Shown: positions 56,976 through 64,000 of the stretch, one piece after another
Layout: the number at the start of each line of letters is the position of its first letter
Numbering within the stretch: position 1 is the stretch's first letter
NCBI RefSeq assembly: GCF_009176725.1
Contig: NZ_AP020337.1
Coordinates: 2,356,001 to 2,420,000, forward strand
Length of the DNA: 64,000 nt
Direction: 5' to 3'
DNA from: Pseudomonas sp. KUIN-1
GTDB taxonomy: Bacteria; Pseudomonadota; Gammaproteobacteria; Pseudomonadales; Pseudomonadaceae
The notes under the pieces: model-generated
Database searches by the model: none
The model's input: only the letters and a program-made list of their open reading frames with translations
What the model was told of the DNA's origin: nothing
Position numbers and translations under genes: made by a program

Positions 56976-58337
56976 GTGAACAGAGCGAGCAATCAACTTT
57001 TCGATGCCTACTTCATGCAACCCGAAATGCGCGAGATCTTTTCCGATGAAGGTCGGGTGCAGGGCATGCTCGATTTCGAAGCTGCGCTGGCGCGGGCGCA
57101 GGCACGGGTCGGCCTGATCCCGCCTGAAGTGGTCGCCGACATCGAGCTGAGCTGCGACGCACGGCTGTTCGATTTCGACGCGCTGGCAATCGCCATCGGC
57201 AGTGCCGGCAATTCGGCGATTCCGCTGGTCAAGGCGCTGGGCAAACAGATTGCCGCACGCAGCGCTGAAGCCGAGCGCTACGTGCACATGGGCGCGACCA
57301 GTCAGGATGTGATGGACAGCGGGCTGATCCTGCAACTGCGTCGAGCCATCGTGCTGCTTGAGCATGACCTTACCCGACTGGCCGATGCGATGGCTGAGCA
57401 GGCGCAGCGTCATGCTGGCACGCCGCTGGCCGGGCGCACCTGGCTGCAGCAGGCCACGCCGGTCACCCTGGGGATGAAAATCGCCGGCTGGCTGGGCGCG
57501 GTCACTCGCCATCGACAGCGTTTGAACGAGATCAAACCGCGCCTGCTGTGCCTGCAGTTCGGCGGCGCTTCCGGCAGCCTCGCGGCGCTGGGCGATCAGG
57601 CCTTTTCGGTGGCCGAAGCGCTGGCCGGTGAACTGCAGCTGGCGTTGCCCGAGCAGCCTTGGCACACCCAGCGCGACCGACTGGTGGAGTTTGCCAGCCT
57701 GCTGGGCCTGATCGCCGGCAGTCTCGGCAAACTCGGGCGCGACGTGAGCCTGCTGATGCAGACCGAAGTGGGCGAGGTCTTCGAGCCTTCGGCACCGGGC
57801 AAGGGCGGGTCTTCGACCATGCCGCACAAACGCAACCCGGTCGGCGCTGCGGTCATGATCAGCACCGCCACCCGCGCACCGGGGCTGGTGGCCACGATGC
57901 TGGCGGCCATGCCGCAGGAACATGAACGCAGTCTGGGCCTGTGGCATGCCGAGTGGGAGACCTTGCCGGAGCTGTGCTGTCTGGTCTCCGGTTCGCTGCA
58001 GCAGGCATTGCAGGTGATACCCGGTCTGCAGGTCGATGCCGAGCGCATGGCGGTCAATCTGCAATCCACCAAAGGCCTGGTTCTTGCCGAGGCAGTGAGC
58101 ATTGCGCTGGCTCAGCGCATCGGGCGCGATGCAGCCCACCATCTGGTTGAACAGTGCTGCCGGCGTGCGGTGGAGCAGGGCGCGCATTTGCGTCAGGTGC
58201 TCGGCGAAACCCCGCAGGTCAGCGAGCAGTTTTCTTCTGACGAGCTGGATCGTCTGCTCGATCCGGCCCATTACCTTGGCCAGGCTCGCCATTGGGTCGA
58301 GCGCGCCGTGGCCGAACACACAAGGATTTCCCGATGA
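56976..58337 (+). CDS. pcaB: 3-Carboxy-cis,cis-muconate cycloisomerase
   Basis: 453 residues, fumarase/aspartase superfamily. The signature GGSSTMPHKRNPVGAAVM is present, with MGATSQDVMDSG near residue 100. Converts carboxymuconate to gamma-carboxymuconolactone. GTG start at 56976 with CTGGAG upstream. The stop overlaps pcaC. Confidence 0.95.
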   Translation: MNRASNQLFDAYFMQPEMREIFSDEGRVQGMLDFEAALARAQARVGLIPPEVVADIELSCDARLFDFDALAIAIGSAGNSAIPLVKALGKQIAARSAEAERYVHMGATSQDVMDSGLILQLRRAIVLLEHDLTRLADAMAEQAQRHAGTPLAGRTWLQQATPVTLGMKIAGWLGAVTRHRQRLNEIKPRLLCLQFGGASGSLAALGDQAFSVAEALAGELQLALPEQPWHTQRDRLVEFASLLGLIAGSLGKLGRDVSLLMQTEVGEVFEPSAPGKGGSSTMPHKRNPVGAAVMISTATRAPGLVATMLAAMPQEHERSLGLWHAEWETLPELCCLVSGSLQQALQVIPGLQVDAERMAVNLQSTKGLVLAEAVSIALAQRIGRDAAHHLVEQCCRRAVEQGAHLRQVLGETPQVSEQFSSDELDRLLDPAHYLGQARHWVERAVAEHTRISR

Positions 58338-58732
58338 CCGAAGACGAACGTTACGAAGCCGGCATGCAAGTGCGCCGCGCGGTGCTGGGCGAAGCGCATG
58401 TCGATAACAGCCTGAGCAAACTGACGCCGTTCAATGAAGAGTTCCAGGAGATGATCACCCGTCACGCCTGGGGTGATATCTGGACGCGTCCGGGATTGCC
58501 GCGCCATACGCGCAGCCTGATCACCATCGCGATGCTGATCGGCATGAATCGCGAAGGCGAGTTGCGCCTGCACCTCAAGGCCGCGAAAAACAACGGCGTG
58601 ACCCGTGAGGAAATCAAGGAAGTGCTGATGCAGAGCGCGATCTACTGCGGCATTCCGGCGGCCAATGCGACGTTCCACCTGGCGGAAGCAGTGTGGGATG
58701 AAATGGGCGTGGAGTCATTGCAGGACAATTGA
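58334..58732 (+). CDS. pcaC: 4-Carboxymuconolactone decarboxylase
   Basis: 132 residues of the CMD family: RRAVLGEAHVDNSL, LPRHTRSLITIAMLIGMNR and AIYCGIPAANATFHLAEAV. Gives 3-oxoadipate enol-lactone. The ATG overlaps the pcaB stop (ATGA). In many bacteria pcaD lies between or beside these genes; it is absent here, so the enol-lactone must be hydrolysed by a PcaD encoded elsewhere. Confidence 0.95.
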   Translation: MTEDERYEAGMQVRRAVLGEAHVDNSLSKLTPFNEEFQEMITRHAWGDIWTRPGLPRHTRSLITIAMLIGMNREGELRLHLKAAKNNGVTREEIKEVLMQSAIYCGIPAANATFHLAEAVWDEMGVESLQDN

Positions 58733-58748
58733 GCGCTTTGATCGAGAA

Positions 58749-58779
58749 CGCCGCCGCAGCGCCCTTGGCCACGGCGGCG
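58749..58779. terminator. Hairpin between convergent pcaC and porin gene
   Basis: CGCCGCC/GGCGGCG with a 17-nt loop region. No T-run; possible terminator. Confidence 0.4.
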
Positions 58780-58790
58780 TCCTGTCTGGG

Positions 58791-60047
58791 TCAGAGCAGC
58801 GACAACGGGTAGCTGACGATCAGGCGGTTTTCGTCGAACTGGTTGGTGCTGTAGTCGCGACGCATGGTGGAGTTGCGCCATTTGACCGACAGGCTTTTGA
58901 ACGCGCCGTTCTGGAACACATAAGCCAGCTCGGTTTCCCGTGCCCACTCTTCGCCGTCGGTGATGGCCCCGGTATGCACGTTGTCGCCGCTGATGTAGCG
59001 GTTCATCAGGGTCAGGCCGGGTACGCCCAGGGCTGCGAAGTCATAGTCGTGGCGCAGCTGCCAGGATTTTTCCCTGGCGTTGTCGAAGCTGGAGTTGTAA
59101 CTGTCGTTGGCCAGGGTTCCGCCGCTGGTGCCGTTGACGCGCATCCAGGCGCTGTCGCCGCTGACTTTCTGCAGGCCCAGGTAAAAGGTGTTGCCACCGT
59201 GCCGTGCCGAAAGCAGCGCTGACCAGGTCTTGTTGTCCAGATCGCCGGCCAGCGACTGACCGTCGTCCTTGCCCTGGAAGTAGCCAAGGTTGGCCCCCAG
59301 CGTCCAGCTGCCCAGCGGCTGGCTGTGCAGCAGGTTGAAATATTGCTGGTGGTAGATGTCTTCAAGCTCGGCGTACCACACGCCGACCTGGGTGCGATTT
59401 TGGTTGAACACGTATTCGCCGCCGCCAAAGTTGAAGCGGTCGGAAGTGAACGCGGTGCGGCCATTCAGGGACATGTCTTCCATGCTGGCGTCGTTGCGCG
59501 GGCTGTTGCCACGGAACTGGCCACCGTAGAGGGTCAGGCCGTCGATCTCCTTGGAGGTGATCTGCCCGCCCTGAAAGGTTTGCGGCAGCGAGCGGCCGTC
59601 ATCCGAGCGCAGGATCGGCAGCACTGGCATCCACTCGCCGACCTTCAATTCGGTCTTCGAGAAGCGCGCCTTGCCGGCCACCGCCAGTCGGCCGAAGTCG
59701 TCGGCCGGGCGTCCATCGCCATGGATGGGCAGCAATTGCGTACCGCCGGTACCCTTGCCGCCGTCGAGCTTGAGCGAGTAGAGGCCAAGCGCGTCGACAC
59801 CGAAGCCGACGGTGCCCTGGGTGAAGCCGGAGCGGGCGTCGAGAATGAAGTTTTGCGTCCACTCCTCGGCGTAGTTCTGCGCGTTGGCCGGGTCGACGAA
59901 GTTGCGGTTGATGTAGAAGTTGCGTAGGTTCAGATTGACCTTGGCGTCTTCGACAAATCCGGCGCTGTGGCCGCTGATGGGCGCCAGACTTGCAGCGACG
60001 GCCGCCGACAGACCGCAAAGGAGTTTGCAGGGAGAATTCACGCGCAT
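58791..60047 (-). CDS. OprD-family outer membrane porin
   Basis: 418 residues. Signal peptide to about residue 29 (SGHSA/GFVEDA), then the OprD start motif GFVEDAKVNLNLRNFYINRNF, repeated amphipathic strands and a C-terminal aromatic/Leu strand (ENRLIVSYPLSLL). OprD/Opd porins carry single small acids; next to pca genes it probably admits an aromatic acid (OpdK/OpdP-like). A motif shared with the quiC promoter lies about 95 nt upstream. Confidence 0.88.
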   Translation of the reverse strand: MRVNSPCKLLCGLSAAVAASLAPISGHSAGFVEDAKVNLNLRNFYINRNFVDPANAQNYAEEWTQNFILDARSGFTQGTVGFGVDALGLYSLKLDGGKGTGGTQLLPIHGDGRPADDFGRLAVAGKARFSKTELKVGEWMPVLPILRSDDGRSLPQTFQGGQITSKEIDGLTLYGGQFRGNSPRNDASMEDMSLNGRTAFTSDRFNFGGGEYVFNQNRTQVGVWYAELEDIYHQQYFNLLHSQPLGSWTLGANLGYFQGKDDGQSLAGDLDNKTWSALLSARHGGNTFYLGLQKVSGDSAWMRVNGTSGGTLANDSYNSSFDNAREKSWQLRHDYDFAALGVPGLTLMNRYISGDNVHTGAITDGEEWARETELAYVFQNGAFKSLSVKWRNSTMRRDYSTNQFDENRLIVSYPLSLL

Positions 60048-60141
60048 GGAACAGACCTTTTTTGTAGTTATTGAGTCGTTTAGCTGGCTGCGATAGTGAA
60101 ATGCCGGAACGCGGCGTGCAATTGTGAAACAGTTGTTTTGG

Positions 60142-60178
60142 GCGATTATCGAACGTTAATGAACCGGTTCGAACATTT
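60142..60178. promoter_or_regulatory. Shared operator-like motif, copy A (porin / DMT transporter promoter region)
   Basis: GCGATTATCGAAC (60142-60154; reverse GTTCGATAATCGC) followed after 7 nt by AACCGGTTCG and AACATTTT. The same two-part motif occurs at 63508. The first part resembles the box I recall for the IclR-type regulator PcaR in P. putida. Confidence 0.6.
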
Positions 60179-60283
60179 TCTGCGAGAAGCCGCAAACGTG
60201 TGTGCGATGCTCACGGGTAACTATGGGTAGAGAGCGTGTTCGGCCACGGTGTCGGGCTGCTGAAACTTGAACAAGGAAGCGTA

Positions 60284-61171
60284 ATGAGCACTGCCAGCAC
60301 GCCGTCGTCCGGCGTCAATCAACCTCTCAAAGGTATAGGCTTCATTCTTCTGGCGACCTTCCTGTTTGCCAGTCACGACACCCTGTCCAAGTACCTGTCC
60401 GGCTTCTATCCGATCATTCTGGTGGTTTGGGCGCGCTATCTGGTGCACACGCTGTTGATGGCCTGCATTTTCATGCCTTCAGCGGGGTTGCGAGTGTTGC
60501 GCACCAAAAGGCCCGGCCTGCAGGTCTTGCGCGCACTGGCGCTGCTGGGCACCAGTCTGCTGTTTACCAGCAGCCTGATGTTCATCCCGCAGGCAGAGGC
60601 GACCGCGGTCAACTTTCTTGCGCCGTTGCTGGTCACCGCGTTATCGGTGCCGCTGCTGCACGAGCGTGTAACGCGCGGCCAGTGGATTGCGGTGGTGGTA
60701 GGGTTTGTCGGGGTGATGATCATCATTCATCCGGGCGGCGAGCTGTTTACCCCGGCAATTCTGCTGCCGCTGTCGTCAGCCTTGTGTTTTGCGCTGTATC
60801 AACTCCTGACGCGGCTGGTCAGCCCGTTCGACAGCCCGACCACCAGCAACTTTTTCGCCGGGCTGTTCAATACCCTGTTGATGAGTGCGCTGGTGCCGTT
60901 CTTCTGGGAAGTGCCAGCGCTCAAGCACCTGCCGTTTCTGCTGGCGCTCGGCGCGTGTGGCATGTCGGCGCATTTGCTGCTGACCCAGGCCTTCCGCTTC
61001 GCCGCCCCGGCCATGCTTGCGCCGTTCAGTTATTGCCAGATCGTGTTTGCCGGACTGCTGGGCTACCTGGTCTTCGACCACACCCCGTCCCCGACCGCGC
61101 AGGCCGGCATCGCCATCATCTGCCTCAGCGGTCTGGCAGCAGCGTGGCAACAGCGACGTAAGGGTGGGTAA
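60284..61171 (+). CDS. DMT-family transporter (EamA)
   Basis: 295 residues with ten hydrophobic helices in two EamA repeats (GIGFILLATFLFASHDTLSK; AILLPLSSALCFALYQLLTR). Family members export metabolites; substrate unknown. The ATG at 60284 has AAGGA 7 nt upstream; an upstream in-frame start has no ribosome site. Confidence 0.87.
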   Translation: MSTASTPSSGVNQPLKGIGFILLATFLFASHDTLSKYLSGFYPIILVVWARYLVHTLLMACIFMPSAGLRVLRTKRPGLQVLRALALLGTSLLFTSSLMFIPQAEATAVNFLAPLLVTALSVPLLHERVTRGQWIAVVVGFVGVMIIIHPGGELFTPAILLPLSSALCFALYQLLTRLVSPFDSPTTSNFFAGLFNTLLMSALVPFFWEVPALKHLPFLLALGACGMSAHLLLTQAFRFAAPAMLAPFSYCQIVFAGLLGYLVFDHTPSPTAQAGIAIICLSGLAAAWQQRRKGG

Positions 61172-61315
61172 TGTGTGACGCTGACGCCCTGCGTCACAGG
61201 TCTTCGGCGCAGCACAATGTCATGCTGCGCCTGCAAGAGGCCGCCATACGTGCTTTTCGATCACGGTGGCACTGACGACGCAGAGTGCGACGTTAGTGAC
61301 GGCTGAGTCCTGGCG

Positions 61316-61476
61316 CTGATCCGGGGGTAGCCTGGCAGGACGCCAGGCTAGCCGTATCGGGCCATGGATGGCCCGTTGCGGCGACCCCCGGATCAGTGAC
61401 AGGGCGAAGGAACCCGACGAAGTCGGGCCGGAAACGGAGCTGCGGGCTTTGCCTACTTTGGCCCCATCAAAGTAGG
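61316..61476. repeat. Structured intergenic repeat (three-way-junction-like fold)
   Basis: A 13-bp outer stem CTGATCCGGGGGT (61316-61328) / ACCCCCGGATCAG (61384-61396) encloses two hairpins: AGCCTGGC/GCCAGGCT (61329-61349) and GGGCCAT/ATGGCCC (61359-61374). It is followed by CCCGAC/GTCGGG (61413-61427) and CCTACTTTG/CAAAGTAGG (61452-61476). All stems are perfect. Similar sequences are common between pseudomonad genes, from memory; function unknown. Confidence 0.7.
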
Positions 61477-61490
61477 TCGCCGAGGGGCGA

Positions 61491-61702
61491 AAAGGTGACC
61501 TGAGTCGAACCCCAATCCACCTGACAAAGAAAACCCGCCGTGTGACGCGGAGCGTCACGAACTGCATTCCCACGCGGAGCGTGAGGAACGAGAGTTAAAG
61601 GTGACCTGAGCCGAACGCCAATCCACCTGACAGAGAAAACCCGCTGTGTGACGCAGAGCGTCACGAACTGCATCCCCACGCGGAGCGTGGGGACGATAGC
61701 CA
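61491..61702. repeat. Two tandem copies of a 106-bp repeat
   Basis: The units 61491-61596 and 61597-61702 both start AAAGGTGACCTGAG and share AATCCACCTGACA, GAAAACCCGC, the dyad GACGC(G/A)GAGCGTCACGAACTGC and CCCACGCGGAGCGTG. They differ at about ten positions. GAGCGT-type dyads inside each unit give small hairpins. Fragments of the same family are found at 9447-9582. Confidence 0.82.
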
Positions 61703-61730
61703 TTCTGGGTTTTCGGGCTGCGTCAGACGA

Positions 61731-63059
61731 TTACTCGCTGAGCGTCGGAACCTTGCGAGGGGCCATGAAGTACATCCAGATCAGGGCAATGAAATACATC
61801 GCCGGGATCATCGTGAACAACACGTTGTAGTTGTTATTGGTGGCGGTCAGCACCGCACCCACGATCTGCGTCATGAACATACCGCCGATGGCTGCACACA
61901 TGCCGCCGAAGCCGAACACGGTACTCATCATGTGCTTGGGGGTGTAGTCCATCACCAGGCTCCAGATATTCGCCGTCCAGGCCTGATGCGCACCCACGGC
62001 AAGCGAAATGGCCAGTACCGCTACCCACAGCCCGCTGGCATTGGCGGCGAACACCACGCTGCAGATCGTGATGGCAAAGATCAGCATCGACAACAGCCGC
62101 GCAGTCGTCGCACGCATGCCACGACCAATCAGCCAGGACGACAGGATACCGCCACCGACACTGCCGAAATCGGCCGTCAGCCAGATCAGAATCAGCGGAA
62201 CACCCATCTGCGTCACGCTGATCCCCAGGTTGTATTGCTGATTGAGGAACGGCGGCAGCCAGTACAGGTAAAACCAGAACACCGGAGCAGTGATCGCATA
62301 CGCCAGCGCGAACGCCCATGTGCCACGCATCTTCAGAATGCCGGTGAATGGCACCTTGACCGGAGCCGGTTCGACTTCCTGATTGATGTAATCCAGCTCG
62401 GTCTTGCTGACGGTCGGATGTTCTTCGGGGTTGTAGTACTTCAGGCGCCAGGTGATAGCCCAGAGCAGCCCCAGCGAACCCATCGCCACGAAGGCGGCCT
62501 GCCAGCCCCAGACCGTGAGGATCACCGGCAGCAGGGCCGGGGTCAGCATGGCACCAACGTTGGTGCCGGCGTTGAAGATACCGGTGGCCACCGCGCGCTC
62601 ACCGGCAGGGAACCACAGCCGCGTGGTCTTCACACAGGCCGGGTAATTGGCGGCTTCGGTCAGGCCCAGAATGAAGCGGCAGACCATGAAGCCCACGGCG
62701 GAAGTGGCCAGGCCGTGAGCACCGGTCGCCAGGCTCCACAGCAGCACCGCGAGGAAGAATGCACGCTTCACGCCGACCTTGTCGATGAAGCGGCCCTGCA
62801 GCACAAAGCCGACCGCGTAACCCACCTGAAACCAGAAGTTGATGTTGGCGTAGTCCATCGCCGTCCAGCTCATTTCCTTGGCAAGGATGGGCTGCATGAC
62901 GCCGAGCGCGGCACGGTCGATGTAGTTCAGCGTAGTGGCGAAGAACACCAGGGCGAGCATGCCCCAGCGAGTCTTGCCGACGGCGAGTGCGCCGCGGATC
63001 TTTTCGCCCATCCCGGCACGGGCGGCCTGGGCGACAGGGTTGGTCTGGGTGTTAAGCAT
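61731..63059 (-). CDS. MFS transporter, anion:cation symporter (ACS) family, likely quinate/shikimate or related acid
   Basis: 442 residues, about 12 helices. FATTLNYIDRAALGVMQPIL at the N terminus and GLTEAANYPACVKTTRLWFP match the ACS family (glucarate/hexuronate/phthalate-type carriers). It is divergent from the quiC-like gene with a shared operator between them, so a substrate feeding dehydroshikimate is plausible. ATG at 63059. Confidence 0.87.
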   Translation of the reverse strand: MLNTQTNPVAQAARAGMGEKIRGALAVGKTRWGMLALVFFATTLNYIDRAALGVMQPILAKEMSWTAMDYANINFWFQVGYAVGFVLQGRFIDKVGVKRAFFLAVLLWSLATGAHGLATSAVGFMVCRFILGLTEAANYPACVKTTRLWFPAGERAVATGIFNAGTNVGAMLTPALLPVILTVWGWQAAFVAMGSLGLLWAITWRLKYYNPEEHPTVSKTELDYINQEVEPAPVKVPFTGILKMRGTWAFALAYAITAPVFWFYLYWLPPFLNQQYNLGISVTQMGVPLILIWLTADFGSVGGGILSSWLIGRGMRATTARLLSMLIFAITICSVVFAANASGLWVAVLAISLAVGAHQAWTANIWSLVMDYTPKHMMSTVFGFGGMCAAIGGMFMTQIVGAVLTATNNNYNVLFTMIPAMYFIALIWMYFMAPRKVPTLSE

Positions 63060-63676
63060 GATGTTCTAACCATCCGTTCCAGGACTGTGCTGCTGGCAAC
63101 AGTCGGACTGAGAAGTCCACTCGATGCAGGCGTTGTGCAGGTAAAGTGAAGTCGTAGAACCGCGATTCGACTGGCCTCTAGACTCAGGCTGTCCTCGAAA
63201 CGATCCGTCGGGCCGACAATTTACAGGTTGAGCCGCGTAAGTGTGTTGGAATGTTTCAGGCGACGCGGACCCAGACCGGGCTTTTGGCCGGGTGGGTTCG
63301 TCGAACATGTCGTCTGATAAGACGGACGGGCGATCGGGCGAGCAAAGCGAGAAGGGTGCACATGAGCAATGTTCCTGTTTTTTGAATTGTTATGGGTTTG
63401 CTGCTGATGAAGCGAAGATCAAAATGTTTGGCTGCGGGTCTATCCTGCAATGTGATGCTGATGTTGAGCATTGCGAGATACAGCGTCAATTGAGTAAAAC
63501 GGCTTTTGTTCGATAATCGAACGTAAAACTAACCGGTTCGTACACTTTATGTTGCTGTAGTATTTTCACAGGCAAATACTTTACTCGCACCTCTGAATAA
63601 GGCCGGGAAAGGCCAGGAATGCGGTGCTGTCCAGTCGCGATCCAAGCAGGTCGCGTTCATCCAGGAGCTGAAAAGC
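63060..63676. other. Divergent intergenic region between MFS carrier and quiC-like gene
   Basis: About 617 nt with no supportable gene; short open frames (63241-63516 and others) have no ribosome site or family features. The operator-like motif at 63508-63547 is the only element recognised. The long leader before quiC (about 130 nt after the motif) is unexplained. Confidence 0.45.
63508..63547. promoter_or_regulatory. Shared operator-like motif, copy B (quiC / MFS promoter region)
   Basis: GTTCGATAATCGAAC (63508-63522) is a 15-bp palindrome, followed after 8 nt by AACCGGTTCG and TACACTTT. It matches copy A near 60.15 kb in both parts, so one regulator probably controls both regions. Confidence 0.65.
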
Positions 63677-64000
63677 ATGCAGCGTTCAATTGCTACCGTA
63701 TCCTTGAGCGGTACTCTGCCCGAAAAGCTCGAAGCCATCGCCGCAGCCGGCTTTGACGGCGTCGAGATTTTCGAAAACGACTTGTTGTATTACGACGGCA
63801 GCCCACGCAACATCAGGCAAATGTGTGCCGACCTGGGCATCGCCATCACCCTGTTCCAGCCGTTCCGCGATTTCGAAGGCTGCCGCCGTGATCGTCTGCA
63901 GCGCAATATCGACCGTGCCGAACGCAAATTCGATCTGATGCAGGAGCTGGGCACCGATCTGGTGCTGGTCTGCAGCAATGCGTCTGCCGATTCGGTGGGC
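63677..64000 (+). CDS. quiC: 3-Dehydroshikimate dehydratase, partial (5' end)
   Basis: 108 codons before the right edge: MQRSIATVSLSGTLPEKLEA, then AAGFDGVEIFENDLLYYDGS and ITLFQPFRDFEGC, the N-terminal sugar-isomerase/AP-endonuclease barrel typical of bacterial QuiC1. It makes protocatechuate from 3-dehydroshikimate, feeding the pca genes of this window. Many pseudomonad homologues carry a C-terminal 4-hydroxyphenylpyruvate dioxygenase-like half; that part is outside the window. AGGAG lies 10 nt before the ATG. Confidence 0.85.
   Translation, partial: MQRSIATVSLSGTLPEKLEAIAAAGFDGVEIFENDLLYYDGSPRNIRQMCADLGIAITLFQPFRDFEGCRRDRLQRNIDRAERKFDLMQELGTDLVLVCSNASADSVG

Larger units (their letters stand above)
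61172..61730. other. Intergenic repeat cluster between DMT and MFS transporters
   Basis: No gene supported. Most of the space is filled by the structured element at 61316-61476 and the tandem repeat at 61491-61702. Short open frames here run through the repeats and are not credible genes. Confidence 0.6.

Noticed and set aside
56958..58319. 453-codon open frame antisense to pcaB
   Set aside because: Mirrors pcaB almost exactly and has no recognisable domain; codon pattern follows pcaB.
61220..61703. Short minus-strand open frames with MQFVTLRVTRR-like sequence
   Set aside because: They are readings of the tandem repeat units; such peptides appear wherever this repeat family occurs and lack ribosome sites.
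1..64000. CRISPR array, tRNA, rRNA or insertion sequence
   Set aside because: No regularly spaced repeats, cloverleaf-type genes, rRNA sequence or transposase reading frame was seen on either strand.

Overview
The window reads as chromosome of the Pseudomonas syringae species complex. The evidence is the pseudomonad block crfX-cmpX-sigX-oprF, a levansucrase that matches what I remember of chromosomal LscA, the acnD/prpF version of the methylcitrate cycle, an assimilatory nitrate cluster with nasS-nasT, and REP-type repeats typical of fluorescent pseudomonads. Gene density is high, codon use looks uniform, and I see no prophage, insertion sequence, CRISPR array, rRNA or tRNA. Both edges cut genes: pabB on the left and a quiC-like gene on the right.

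Layout. 1-3.6 kb (minus): the 5' part of pabB, then a tightly coupled trio of secreted DTGA protease-like protein, membrane-bound inactive transglutaminase and ATP-grasp ligase. 3.9-10.8 kb (plus): the methylcitrate operon prpR-prpB-prpC-acnD-prpF, with a palindromic operator before prpR and a REPIN between prpB and prpC. 10.8-14.2 kb: divergent ppsR/ppsA. 14.4-17.0 kb: alpha/beta hydrolase, rraA, zntB. 17.1-20.0 kb: crfX-cmpX-sigX-oprF (envelope stress sigma factor and major porin).

20.0-31.9 kb is a nitrate assimilation region on the minus strand, interrupted by lscA on the plus strand. It holds nasS-nasT (nitrate sensor and ANTAR antiterminator), a nitrate transporter, a PP2C-kinase fusion, an FAD reductase, nitrate reductase and cobA. 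In front of both the transporter operon and the reductase operon I find the same arrangement: a sigma-54 -24/-12 element, two small hairpins with hexaloops, then a terminator. This suggests that transcription starts under nitrogen control and that NasT then allows read-through.

32.0-43.5 kb: a REPIN, pyrD, rmf, rlmKL, a chemoreceptor, a CHASE-PAS-GGDEF diguanylate cyclase, dacB and yggL. 43.6-48.6 kb: a BvgS/EvgS-type hybrid kinase, its LuxR-type regulator and a receiver-only protein. 48.9-53.1 kb: dgt, a DUF883/holin-X/YqjK-like envelope operon, an acyltransferase and a glutaredoxin-like protein.

53.1-64 kb is an aromatic catabolism region: pcaQ, pcaH, pcaG, an aromatic acid transporter, pcaB, pcaC (no pcaD), an OprD porin, a DMT exporter, a structured repeat cluster, an MFS carrier and the start of 3-dehydroshikimate dehydratase. 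Together these point to uptake of quinate/shikimate or protocatechuate and ring cleavage by the protocatechuate branch. A PcaQ-type box lies before pcaH, and a second shared motif lies before the porin and before the dehydratase.
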